NCBI RefSeq assembly: GCF_022682495.2
Contig: NC_071389.1
Span: forward strand, 177,816,056-177,880,055
DNA: 64,000 bases
Reading direction: 5' to 3'
Origin: Desmodus rotundus
Taxonomy: Eukaryota; Chordata; Mammalia; Chiroptera; Phyllostomidae
Under the pieces are notes generated by a model. It made no database searches. It was not told where the DNA came from and saw only the letters and a list, made by a program, of their open reading frames with translations. Within the stretch, counting starts at the first letter, position 1. Each line of letters begins with the position of its first letter. This document shows positions 36,331 through 47,280 of this stretch, piece after piece. The translations under genes were made by a program, and so were the position numbers.

Positions 36331-37012
36331 AGTAACTTGGTATAAACTGCCTTTCTCTAACCCTAGAAGATTGGGCTGGTTGCTCTCTGAGACCCACTCT
36401 GTCAACTACCTAATAAATATCGATTCTTAGGTGGTGAGAAAGAGTAACACATATTCATGAAGGGAGACCAAATCGCTCCCATATTTCACTATAGAGGTCA
36501 TGAGGCACTTTCTCTGACCCTGGGGGAAACTGAGGCACATAAAATGGTACCAGGATCTTTGGTACCATCTTAAGTGGTGTCTACTATATTTTTAGGGGGT
36601 TGAGCTGCAAAACAAAACTTCTCTAGAGGAAGTTGTCATTTCTGCCCCCTCAATACCTTAACTCCTAAGACCAGCCCTCCTCTGAGTTAAGAGATTCTAT
36701 ATTGCACATTCACAAGCTCATTCTTGCGCTTTCCTGGTGTAGGGAACATTCTCCTAGTGTGACGGATAAAATTCCGTCATGCGGAATAAAATTCCCCCTT
36801 CTTCCACTGGCCCATGACTTACTCTACTATTGTCTCATTCGAGTTCTGTTGTTTGCCCATGTTTTCTGTCTGCCAGTTTTTCATGAGCTTCTTGTTTTCC
36901 AAACTCCTGACTATTGTGTTTAGGTTACACTCTATTGCACAGGGCTTGCCAAGGAAATTCCGTTTCCAGTAAAACAAAATGTTTTCTAATGTGTGTGTGT
37001 TTTCCCTTGGCT
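36331..37012. other. Unassigned; possible LTR fragment
   Basis: GGGGGAAACTGAGGCACATA (36521) to TTCTGCCCCCTCA (36639-36651) could be an LTR end, but it is too short to call. A perfect 9-bp inverted repeat (ATGGTACCA.. / ..TGGTACCAT) sits at 36544-36568. Confidence 0.3.
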
Positions 37013-38560
37013 TTTTTTTTCAGTGTGACAAATTTATTGGTATTTCAGTAAAGACATTCATCTCACTTGTTTCTTTCTCTCTTCCTGACTGTAAGTTAAT
37101 ATTTGAGTCAAGAAAAGAATATGCAGGAGATGGACGCTATTTTAACATAAGCAGTAAAATGGACAAAAATGAAAAGTTTGCTTACATTAACGCAAGTTAA
37201 ATGCATGTATCTTGGTGTGATTAAATCCTGTAAGGAAGAACTAATAGTTCTATATACATTTCCATTGTTTCACTTGGGGCTTACTCTAAACTTAAGTGCA
37301 AATGAACAAAGTGTTAGGAATACATCCAGGCTGCTTCTCTAGAGGAATTACTTACTGAAAGAGCCGAGGAGTGAGTAGCTACCACCATTAAGATGGTCTG
37401 AAGCTGCCTGCAAACTTAACATTGGCGTTTTCAAGGGAATCATTAGACTGCACTTTTCTTTTATTTATGATTATGCCTTAAAAATGTGCTTAACTGTCAC
37501 ATTAAAAAAGAATTCACACACAATACAAAAATACAACCCCTCTCACAACACAGCTCTGACAAAGTATATGTGGTCAAGATAGTCACATACCAGTCTTTAA
37601 AAAGGAAAGTGTTCCTTTTCACTTTACACCCACCCCACACCCCAATTTCAAAACACATCAGTTAATTGTCTGGGTCATGGGCATTTCCAAGATGAGATTC
37701 TGTATTTTGCTCCCATAGCTTCTGGTCATCAGACATCCATGCTTTCCTTTATTGAAGGAGTATGGTCCTGCTGATGTAGGTGTATCCCTTCCAATATTCT
37801 TCACCCTCATCTTTGCTTCTGGAGGCAGTTCCTCTGGTTCGCTATCCTTGTCTTTATTAAAAGCCACTGCTACTCAAAGGGTTTTTGGAGCAAGAGTTGG
37901 AAGAGTTTCTTCAGGTTTACTTGACCCAAATTTGATGGCTATGGTTGAGATTTTTCTTTGTCATCTGTCTACCTATGGGAAACCCAAACACAGAGATCTT
38001 TGTAGGCTTTGCTGGGGGGTCTGAAGCTTCTTCTTCAGCTGACTTGTTTTCAGCATGGCGACGGGAACTTTCCCTGCCATTACTGGAAGACACTGTCTTA
38101 GGGTTTTTTTTTTTTTTTTAAGATTTTATTTATTTATTTTTAGGCACAGGGGAAAAGTGGGAGAAAGAGAGGGAGAGAAACATCAATGTGTGGTTGCCTC
38201 TTGCATGCCACTTACTGGGGACTTGGCCCACAACCCAGGCTTGTGCCCTAGACTGGGAATCAAACCAGTGACCCTTTGGTTTGCAGGCTGGCGCTCAATC
38301 TACTGAGCCACACCAGCCAGGGCCTGTTTTAATTTTTACAGGTGTTTCTGCTTCCCCAGGTTTCTCCTCTCCTACCTTCCTGTCCATGTTTTCTCCACCG
38401 TAGCCTCCCTGCAGCCACCCCAGTCCTGCCTTTAGGGTGACATCTGCGCAGGGCCACACACTCTGCAGGACAAAGCGGGTGGTGAGGAGGTCAGGGAGAT
38501 AACTGGGTTCGGGGAGAAACAGTTCAGTGGCTGAGAGCAGAGGCCCGAGCATCGCACTGC
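37013..38560 (-). pseudogene. PCNP: PCNP processed pseudogene, split by a Ves SINE
   Basis: An intronless minus-strand copy of the PEST-containing nuclear protein PCNP (a small nuclear protein of about 178 residues). Start ATG at 38387 (MDRKVGEEKPGEAETPVKIK), then a Ves SINE at 38104-38323. The copy resumes at about 38103 with a KPTKIS..FGFPIG-like segment and the conserved C-terminus ([20 protein letters not shown], 37867-37700), ending at TAA 37662. Frameshifts near 37900-37950 and 37715 and the SINE destroy the frame. The 3' UTR runs on to an AATAAA (reverse at about 37027-37033) and an A-tail (T run at 37012-37020), so the whole mRNA was retrotransposed. Confidence 0.93.
38104..38323 (-). 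mobile_element. Ves SINE inside the PCNP pseudogene, antisense
   Basis: T15 lead, AAGATTTTATTTATTTATTT, GAGAGAGGGAGAGAAACATC, GACTGGGAATCAAACCAGTG and TACTGAGCCACACCAGCCAG. The copy is full-length and well conserved. The flanks CTGTCTTAG and CTGTTTTAA look like the duplicated target. It must be younger than the pseudogene. Confidence 0.93.
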
Positions 38561-38584
38561 CCACTGGTGTGCTTCTTGATTCTA

Positions 38585-38765
38585 CAACACTTACTGTGTG
38601 ATCTTCTGCAAGTTCCCCAACTTTCTGGAGCCATGGTTTCCTTATCTAAAAAAGGAGACTAATGAGATTACCTTATTAGGATTGGTATTGGATAAAATAA
38701 TATATACTTGTGGCACTGAGTTAAGCACATTATAAATGCTGGCTGTTACTACTGTGGAGAGGTTT
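38585..38765 (+). repeat. MIR SINE
   Basis: TTACTGTGTGATCTTCTGCAAG, GCCATGGTTTCCTTATCTAA, ATTAGGATTGGTATTGGATA and TTAAGCACATTATAAATGCTGG follow the MIR consensus. Confidence 0.7.
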
Positions 38766-39129
38766 CCCTCAATGATGTGGCCAACCCTGTGGGTTCGGAG
38801 GTGCAAGAATCAGCAGAAAACAGGCCTGAAGGACTCACGGGAGTTCAACTCTGTGATGGGAGTTGTGTGTATGTGTTACACACCTGCTTTCCAGCTAATG
38901 GTCGTGACTCTTAATTGAACTCTGAGGCTCATTTATGTGAACTAGTCCCTCTTGCATATTCTCAGCCTGTTTTACATCTACTGTGAGGATTAGAGTCTGT
39001 GCTCGAACCAAGGACGCATTGCAGCTTGATCCTGGCCCCCTAGAGGTCGGGGAAAATCACTAGCAGGAGCCAAGTCTACACAGCCAAGAAGTACTTCATG
39101 TTAATGCAGACCATGAATATCTTCAGGTG

Positions 39130-39300
39130 AGCTGGAGCCATTGAATCTCTTGGCCTAGTTTCCTCATCAGAAAAATGGGGTAATAATGACTCCCTTATAG
39201 GATCGTGGTGAAAAATCAAACAGGAGAATAGCACCTGTGAAATCTTATCAGTTTAGATATATCTGCTTCATTGTAGTACTAATAGTAGGAGTAATTATTC
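39130..39300 (+). repeat. MIR SINE fragment
   Basis: CTAGTTTCCTCATCAGAAAAATGGGG, ATAGGATCGTGGTGAAAAAT and the following AGCACCTGTGAAATC give the 3' half of MIR. Confidence 0.65.
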
Positions 39301-39755
39301 TCTTCAACAATTCTCTTTGAGAGAGACCAGCTTGGGTTAGAAGACTGCTTGCAGTAGGGCTCTCTCCCTTACGGTCTAGGTGGGCAGCGGAGTCTGACCA
39401 CCATTCTTACTCCAGTGTTCTGACACAAAGTAGCATTTTGGAAGCTCCGTAAATCAATATTTGGCCCCAGCCTTTTGCAACCTTGGGCTAAGAAAGGAGC
39501 TCTCTGTGAGCTAGTGGAACTAGAATTTCTCCCCTGTGCTTTGGAAAGCAGATAATAGGTGCTAATGGCAGTGCAACCTAGGACCTTATCAGAATTTTCC
39601 TCCAAACTCCTCCTTTTGTCTCCCTCCCCCAGGTCCTTGCTCCAGGGGCATTCTCTTTGTGTACGGGCAGGCGAGGCTTGCCTTTTTCTTTTTTTTTTCT
39701 TTTCCCCCATAACCACCTGGGAATGCTGCCTTCAGGAATCTGAGGCTGCGGATTC
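39301..39755 (+). other. Region upstream of the gene promoter
   Basis: No gene. A pyrimidine run at 39680-39707 lies 50-75 bases before the TATA box. I cannot name further elements with confidence. Confidence 0.35.
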
Positions 39756-39763
39756 TATAAAAG
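39756..39763 (+). promoter_or_regulatory. TATA box of the secreted-protein gene
   Basis: TATAAAAG lies 97 bases before the second base of the ATG at 39860. Transcription would then start about 25-30 bases downstream, near 39785-39792, giving a 5' UTR of roughly 70 bases. A strong TATA box suggests tissue-restricted, regulated expression (inference). Confidence 0.7.
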
Positions 39764-39859
39764 CTGAGCTGAGCTCTCAGTTCAGTACACTGAGGACCTG
39801 CGACCTGCCTGCTCACCTTCTCCAGCGTCCTGCGCTCCCACGCTCCCACCGCCCGCACC

Positions 39860-42800
39860 ATGATCAGGGAGGCCCTCATCCTCTCTACCTGGTTCATCTT
39901 GGCTGGGGCTGTCCCCTTAACACTCCCAGGTAAGTGGACCACTGGGAAGTCTTTGGGAGAATGGGGCTAAAATCCTCTCTTGGCATGTGTGCCTGTGTGC
40001 GGGGGGAGGGGGACCAGGGTGCGTGGTGGTGGAGAGAGAGAAAGGTATGCAATGAACACTGTGACTGAAATGGTTAACAGCTTTATTGACTTGGTGGGGA
40101 TAGGAGGCTGAGCTCTGAGGGAGAGTGGCTAGGCTCAGATGTGGGTTGTGTGTTTGAATTGGAATCATAAAGGTTAAAAAGGCTGAGCCAGATGGGATCA
40201 GGGCAGGTGATTAGAGAGCTATCAAGGATTTTGTGTGTTCTCCTTCACTACTGGGTGCTAAAGATACTTTAGTTAATGCATGTTAAAAGGCCTTACTTAG
40301 GATGTATCCTCATTTCACAGCAGAGTAAATTTCAAAGTGCTTTAGCGTCCAGCTCAGTCACACGCAATGGAGACCAATGGGTCTGGAATGGAAATTTGTG
40401 AATCACACTGGGAAAGGAAAGAAGGTGTCTTCCTGGACCAGCGAAAGGAAGCTTCCCCCACAAAGGCTTTCTTTTCTAGTCCTTCCTGTTCAGTTCTCAG
40501 GAGGAGGGCTGTTCACTCATTTGCTTTAAAATGGTTACTTTCCCCATTCTCCTTCCTCCCTCTGGTAGCTCTCAATCTGTCAGTGACTAGGGTTGGGTTC
40601 TTTGTTGTATGTGAATGAATAATAAAGCAAAGTGACTAACTTAGAGAGCTGATGACTGGCCACGCTGGCGGGGTGCCCATGACCTGCTGAACCAGGCCGC
40701 CACCATGAATGACCGTGTATCTTCCACTGTCTCCCAAGGAGCCCCCCGCTGTACCTTCACCAGGCCTGCATGGCTATGTGCTTATACGTACGGTCAGCAA
40801 GCCCCCAACTGTCTGGGCTGGGCAATCGATGGGACACTGTGGAAGATGAAATCCTGGATATTTAATGATCAAATGATAGGACGAGCCCATTATAGAGTCC
40901 ATCCCAATCTTTTTTTCTTTTTTATGAATTTATTGGGGTGACAACGGTTAATAAAATGATATAGATTTCAGGTGCACTATTCTGTAATACACCATCCGTG
41001 TGTTGTATTTACCACCCCTGTCAAGCCTTTCCACCACCGTGTGTCCCCCTTTCACCTCTTCGACCTCCCCACCCCTTTAGTACATTCTTAATAGGTGCCT
41101 TGGGAATAGCTGTTTTCCTTGCTTCTTGCCCCTCTTTGTTTTTAAGTTTTCAGAGACCTTGGAGGGATTATATAGGAGACTTTGAAATATTTATTCTGCT
41201 CCAGTCTGTCTAATTCACATTTAGAGACACAATATCAAATGTTTCTTCCTAAACTGACCCTTGGGGGGGGTGTGACGTAGGGGACACCCAGCAAACTCCT
41301 GCTGGAAGTATTCTGGACTTTCTAGCAGTTGGTAAAAGAGAGACTTGTGGTGAGACCACATTTGGTTCACTATACCAAGTTATGGCTGTGTTTTCCTCAG
41401 AGAAGATCTCACTGGGAATGTGAAGGGTGTGGGGTAGTGGAGATACCCTTGCTTTCTAGTTTTTGAGCTGTTTTTTTCCCTAGACATCATCGATGATGCA
41501 GACATTTTCAGTGACTCAAAGTCACAGGCTGAACTAAAGCCAACTGCTGATCCAGAGTCAACCACTGACTTCGACCCCACTGGTGCTGTAGAGTTGACCA
41601 TTGACCTTAGCTCCACTGGTGCTGTATTGTCAACCACTGTGCTTGATCCCACTGATGCTCTTGAGTTGAACACTGGCCTTCACTTCACTGGTGCTGAAGT
41701 GCCAGCTGCTGACCTTGACCCCACCGATGCTCTTCAGTTGAACACTGGCCTTTACATCACTGGTACTGCAGTGTCAACAGATGACCTTGACTACACTCCT
41801 ACGGTAGAGATGACCATTGACCTTCACCCCACTGGTGCTGTAGAGTGGACCACTGATGCTAATTTGGAGACTACTCGAGCTTTGAGTAAGTAAGGGTTCC
41901 GACTTCAGAGGACTCCTGGGTGAGAGTTGGTGGGCTCCCATCTTTTGCATGTCTGAGGGAAAGGCTGTTTTCTTTCAGCGTACTGGATTCCCAGCATAAG
42001 GTGTGACCACACCCACTTCCCATTTTGTTTTCCCAGAATTGTTTACCGATGTGGAATCAAACATCGACAGCTTTGTGGAAGAAACCACTGATGGGGCCAC
42101 AGGTGAAAATTCTTGTCTTCAAAAATGCGGAAATTTCTCCCTGCCTCCATACCCTTATTTATAGCTCATTGCATAGGAAAGCCCCCTGATAACTTATACA
42201 TTTGGAGATACTTTGTTGCTTTGTTCTATGAGGTGAACTTAACTTTGCCAAAAGTTCTTTGAAACTTGAGGAAAATTGAAGCATTTTCCCAGTGTCAGGA
42301 GATGGGACCATTTGGATTCTAACAGGCTCCCGCCAGGAGGCCGCCCTGCCCTGGTTTCCAGGACCAGCCTGCTGGGCTTCTGTAAAGGGGATGAGCTTCC
42401 TGTGTCTCCAAGGGGTTGACAGATATGGTGGCGAGAAAGGGGTTAGCAGTTTCCTTTTCTTTTCCAGTTGATTACAATTCAATTTACACGGGGAACTTTA
42501 TGAATGAAGATTATGTAAGTGTGAATCTTACTTGAATTTAGGCTGAACAGAAGGAAAAGGGATTTAAAAGCTTCATAAATGAAGCATTGGTCCTATCTCT
42601 GCCCATCTCTCTCTCAGGCCTTCATTGTCTTTCATTTTGCTGCCTGCCCGTTAGCCACAGAGTCACAAGATTTCAATGCCTCTGCCACAATCAACGAAAC
42701 CCAGTAACTTGTGGGGGTGCCTTTATTTTTGCTAAGAATGTGCCCTGGGCCTTACCTACAAAAACAAATTTGAAACAATCTGATTCTTACATCTACGAAT

Positions 42801-44758
42801 AACAGCTAACATCTGCTGAGATTTACTGCATTCCAGTGCTGCCCTAAATGTATTGCGGAAGTGCAGGTAGTAGTTGCAGGAATCTAGAAATTGCATTTTA
42901 GTGGTGGCTGCGGAGCCTAGTAAAAAAAGAATTGGTTCTCTGGCTTCCAATTGTTTCCACTACTTTTATCTTCCTCACAGAAGGCACCTCATTTGCGAAA
43001 TGAAGCTCTGTCTCAGTATTGTGCCCCAACTGTCCATCCTGTAGTTGTTGATTAATAAGTTAATATGAGCTAATGCCGTCTCTCACCCTAACCCTCCCAT
43101 CCTTACCGCCATCCCTTGCGGCACTAGGAAAATTCTCATGTTTGACTCTAAGAGCTAGATGCAGCCCCATGGTCCAGATTCATCTCGTCATTTCTGCTAA
43201 TGTACTGGACCCCACGGCCTGCTCATCGAGAGATGCTTTCTGGCCGTGGCAATTACCAATGAACTGAGAAGGGTTTTTTGTTTGTTTGTTCTTTATTATA
43301 ATGTATTTGTTTATTTTTTCCAGTTTTGTTGAGATATAATTGGCATATAACATTGTATGTGTTTAAGGTGTACAATGTATGATCTGATAATATGTTTAGA
43401 TTGAGAAGCTTTGGTGTTCAATAGGAAGAGAAAATTCATGGAGGTTTTAACCTTTGAAATTAAGAAAATGATGTCCTTATTTCTAGCAAGTGTCATTGGC
43501 GATTATTTGGAAGAGCCCATGACTGGAGAGTTAGGTAAGAACAAAGATCTTTGAATTTTTTTTCCTATTCTTGGTCTTTGAGGGATTTTTTTTCTTCCAG
43601 GCTTTCTAGAACAGAGTCAACAAGTAGGGCTCTGGTGGGGGGAGTCCTCTGCCCACAGTTACACCCCTCTCGGCAGCCACATGCTAGCTTAGCTGAGTCC
43701 ACTTTTGGGGCGAAGACAGGATAGGGCTGCTGCACCCGAAGATATGACCGCTCCATGTGTTCCTCTCAGGGACTTCCAGGTGTGAGTGGGGACCAGCCCT
43801 TCACCCAAACCCTCCCGGAGCGTGTTTGCACTCTGTCCCCACAGGCAGGACTTCGGGCACAGCAGAGTGCGCGCTGGGTGGGGAAGGGTGGTGTTGGTGT
43901 CACAGACTTGGTAAGAGTCCCCGTTTACTAGGGCTGCTCGAGGCTATTAGCTGAGTGCTAGACACACTGTGAGTGGTACTTATTGCAAATGAAGAAAACC
44001 CATTTCTTTTCTTAATTGCAGAGGAGCCCAACACGTCCAGAGAAGGTGACGAGTTCATCTCAAAGCTTCTTTGTAAGTGTCTTCTCTCCTGCCCATGATA
44101 TCTTATTAAGGATTTGACACCATTTTCAATGCTGGTTTCAGGCCACTGGATAAGAACTCCAAACTTAAAAGCCTTCCAGGATGTTGAGACCAGCTATAAA
44201 ATCGAATAATGAAGGTTAAAGACAATCTCTTGTCTCTCTGATGTTTAGCTTCCCAATCTAATTGTCTGGATTTTTAGTAATCAAATAGGCATAGGATACA
44301 CAGTTTCTCTCCCTTGATTTTTCTGGGATTTCTTTCTTCCCATGTCTCTAGGATGTTAGATTCCAGGCCAACCCATGGAATCTTTTAAAGGGAGAGCCTG
44401 CAGAAAAGGCATCAGATTTCCCCAGGCATAGAACATACAATTCAGTTAAGAACTAGAAAGCCTAGGAGCTCTGAATCAGGAGGTGCCAGTTTTGATACTT
44501 AACCTCGCTCTTGGCTTTTTTGGGATTCACTAACGTAGTTTCTTCATGCCGTCAAGTGGGTTACTAGACCATGTTGAAATATCTCACTTAAGGCAAAAGG
44601 AGAGGGAGGGAGAATAAGCATTAGACCTTAAAGAAATTTAGTCACATGCCCAAGGTCGTAGAGGGAAGTGGGAAAGATGAACCTAATCTTTGGGGCACCA
44701 GATTCTCTTCTTTCTGTTGGTAATGCCTGTTTTTTCCATTTTATTTTTTATTTTAGAA
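39860..44758 (+). CDS. Spliced gene for a small secreted acidic repeat protein, family not recognised
   Basis: Exons (coding parts): 39860-39929, 41484-41885, 42037-42102, 42468-42518 (or -42514), 43487-43534, 44022-44072 and 44757-44758 (stop). The start is the first ATG after the TATA box, in GCACCATGA context. Exon 1 encodes a signal peptide (MIREALILSTWFILAGAVPL). Exon 2 begins with an acidic DIIDDADIFSDSK stretch, then eight 12-residue repeats. Exons 3-6 encode short acidic segments (SNIDSFVEETTDGAT; IGDYLEEPMTGEL; an NTS N-glycosylation sequon and GDEFISKLL in exon 6). Canonical AG acceptors and mostly GTAAGT donors bound the exons. All internal exons are phase 1-1 and multiples of 3. 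Predicted length is about 229 residues (about 212 if exon 4 is skipped). Rich in Asp, Glu, Thr and Ser, with no Cys seen and no membrane segment after the signal. It is probably an O-glycosylated extracellular protein; function unknown. I could not match it to a known gene. Confidence 0.72.
40905..41100 (-). mobile_element. L1 3' UTR fragment in intron 1
   Basis: TGAATTTATTGGGGTGACAA, CGGTTAATAAAATGATATAG, TTTCAGGTGCACTATTCTG and CCCCCTTTCACCTCTTCGAC are the reverse complement of an L1 3' end. It lies wholly within intron 1 of the gene. Confidence 0.65.
41573..41860 (+). repeat. Coding tandem repeat, 8 x 36 bp
   Basis: Exactly 288 bp in frame, read as eight 12-residue units. Odd and even units pair into 24-residue units beginning DPTGAVELTIDL, DPTDALELNTGL, DPTDALQLNTGL and DYTPTVEMTIDL. 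The Thr-Gly/Asp-Ala-Val/Leu core and Asp spacing are kept while the other positions vary. The pairwise similarity suggests one 36-bp unit doubled, then the 72-bp unit amplified. Confidence 0.9.
43290..43425 (-). mobile_element. L1 3' UTR fragment before exon 5
   Basis: TTTTGTTGAGATATAATTGG, CATATAACATTGTATGTGTT and AAGGTGTACAATGTATGATC are an antisense L1M 3' UTR piece, ending about 60 bases before the exon 5 acceptor at 43486. Confidence 0.6.
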
Positions 44759-44988
44759 AATGAAGCAGATTCTCCATTGACCTTGATCTTTCTAAGAAGA
44801 TTCTGAGCTTCTGCAGGAGCCTACTATTCCATTATAGGAGTTTGAATAGTTGGAAAATACTAGTGAGCCATAGAATATACCCGGCTGAGGATGCACTCAG
44901 TGGCGAGAACCGTCCACAGACAGAGGATGCCCGTTTCCTAACCATGTCCTGTTGAACACGGGGCCAATAAATGATCATTTGACATGAA
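44757..44988 (+). other. Last exon: stop codon and 3' UTR
   Basis: Acceptor TTTTATTTTAG ends at 44756. The first two bases (AA) complete a TAA with the T that ends exon 6, so nearly all of this exon is 3' UTR. If the AG at 44764-44765 is used instead, the frame continues for 15 codons (SDSPLTLIFLRRF-like end) to TGA at 44805. The exon runs to about 15-20 bases after the poly(A) signal. Confidence 0.6.
44966..44971 (+). terminator. Polyadenylation signal AATAAA
   Basis: Canonical hexamer followed by a GT-rich element (TTTTGAGACGGGTTTTT at 44990-45005). Cleavage is expected near 44985-44990. Confidence 0.75.
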
Positions 44989-45481
44989 TTTTGAGACGGG
45001 TTTTTATTTCACGAGACCACAGACTGCTCAGTTGCCTTGTGTTAGTACCAGTAATCACGTTATTCCTCTCTGACGGAGACTTTGTAGCCGGGGTCCAACG
45101 CCTCATGACCATAGGAAAGCGTGAACTGAACCTACGGAAATTATAGTAGTTTTTCTAGGACTGCAATAACAATTTTCCACAAATTTAGGAACTTGAGACA
45201 ACACAGACCTGTTGTTTTTAGGGTTTTGTGGTTCAGAAGACTGAAAGGCATCTCGCTGGGTTAAAACCTTGTGTCCGCAGGGCTGCGTTTCTTTGTGGGA
45301 GGCTTTACGGAAGAATCCATTTCTGTCCCTCTTTCCTTGGTTTGCTTTCATCTTCAAAGCCAGCAATGGCTGGTTGATTCTCACATGATAGCACAGAGCC
45401 ACTGACAGGGACTCTACTACCTCCCTCTTCCACACGCAAGGACATTTGGCCAGTGCCTGGATAATCCAGGATCATCTCCAT

Positions 45482-45694
45482 CAGGGGTGTCCAACCTGCC
45501 GCCTGAGGGCTGTGTGCAGCTCAGGACGGCTGTGAAGGCTGCCCAACACAAAATCGTAAATTTACTTAAAACATTATGAGATTTGTATGTGTGTGTGTGT
45601 GTGTGTGATTACGTGTTGCAATGTTTTAATGTGTGGCCCAAGACAACTCTTCTTTCAGTGTGGCCCAGAGACGCCAAAAGGTTGCACACCCCTG
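45482..45694 (+). mobile_element. hAT-type MITE with internal (GT)n
   Basis: Terminal inverted repeat CAGGGGTGTCCAACCT at the left and AGGTTGCACACCCCTG at the right (two mismatches). Internal GGCTGTGTGCAGCTCAGGAC, CAACACAAAATCGTAAAT and GTGTGGCCCAAGACAAC are typical of an old Charlie-group non-autonomous element. A (GT)n run lies at about 45585-45608. Confidence 0.75.
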
Positions 45695-45759
45695 CTTCAA
45701 TGTCGATTGTCAACTTTAATTCCCCTTCGCTATGTAATTTAACATATTCACTGTTTCTG

Positions 45760-47280
45760 GGAATTCGTAGGTGAGATAAATTTTTTCTATATAAAAATCA
45801 GAATTGACAATGCTTTTCTTTCACTTCTTAAAAAGGATCGTACCACCTTCTGTTGTCTTTCATGTTTGATGTCTTCTCCCGTCATTTGTATCGATTCCCT
45901 CTGGAGATAACGTTGTTTCTCGCACTGTTTTCCAGATCTGTCCTCTGTCTCTATTATCAGATATTTAATTGTTATGTGTCTTGACGTGAATTTCTTTAGG
46001 TTTGTTTTCATTGGGCTTTGCTTGTCTTTTTCAATCTTAAGGTTTATGTATTTATTTATTTTTGCCTGAATGGGAACATTTTCAGTCAATATTTCTTTGA
46101 GTTGTTTCTCAGGTGGGCCCTGTTTCTCATCTCCTCAGATGACACACATATTAGACCTTTTGTTATAGTCGCACAGGACCCTGAGCTCTGTTAGTTTCCC
46201 CCTCACCCATTTTCTCTGTCTATTGGTCGGATTGGGTCATTTCTATTTTTCTGTCTTCAGGTTTATCGGTCTTTCCCCATCTGCTGTTGAGCCCATCCAT
46301 TAAGTTTAAAATTTTTGATTATTATAATTTTCAGTTCTAAATTTTCTTTTATTTTATACATTTCAATTTTTGCTGACACTATTTCTTGCTGAGATTTTCT
46401 ATTTTTTCATTTGTTTTAAGCATGCTTGTAAATGCTTATGGAAGCATTTTATGATGACTGCTTTAAAAATCTTTGCAGATAATTCTAACATCCCTGTTAT
46501 TTTCATTCTGGCACTACTGATTATCTTTTTCATTCAAGTTGAGATTTTCCCGATTCTTGGTTTGACAAGTGAATACTTTCATTGAACAAGGATATTTTTT
46601 ATATTATGAGATGCTGAATTTTATGTAGATCTTCTGTCTCAGCTGGCTTCCTCTGACACCACTCCAGCAGGAAGAAGGTGGAGGCACTGCAGTACCGCTG
46701 GGTGGGGCAGAAATCCATGTCCCCCTCCCAACAGGGCGGGGTTCCTCACTATTGTGGGGTGAGGAATGGAATCCTGGCACCCCACTAAACCCCCTCTGAT
46801 CCTACACTGTCTGGGAAGAGTGAAAGGGCCTTGTTATTGTTTCTCATGGGGTGCGTATTGGTATCACCCAGTGTGGGAAGGAGAGTGCTTCTTTATTGAT
46901 TGATGGGGGGTGAGGTACAGACTCCTCTTCTACTCTCCATTGAAGCCGTGGGTTAGGGAGGCTCAGGCTGTTAGTGGAGATGAAAGCTCCAGTTCCTATT
47001 TGACCATCTCTGGCACTACTGCGGCAGAGGGTTGTCACAGCCCTTGTTACAGCCCGGCAAATGTGCAAGTCTTGATTCCCCACTTGGGTCGTAGTTTTTT
47101 CTATGGTGTTTGACTAGTAGAGTGGCTATTGTCTGAATGTTTTCTGTCTTGCTAGGCTGTTTCTGGGTCATTTGGCAAGAGAGAATAGGCTTTTGTTGGG
47201 GCTTTTTTCATTTGTGTCTGTTGGTATTTCTGTGTTGCTGGATTTTTCAGCTACAAGTCAGAGGTTTATAAACTACCCCC
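45760..47280 (-). repeat. Probable old L1-related remnant, antisense
   Basis: Blocks such as TGTTGTCTTTCATGTTTGAT, ATTTCTTTGAGTTGTTTCTC, AATTTTCAGTTCTAAATTTTC and ATAATTCTAACATCCCTGTTATTTTC resemble the 5'/ORF1-proximal part of old L1 elements read antisense. Very diverged, and the boundaries are approximate. Confidence 0.35.

Noticed and set aside
41380..41673. 97-codon antisense ORF across exon 2
   Set aside because: It is the reverse reading of the tandem repeat, which has few stops on both strands.
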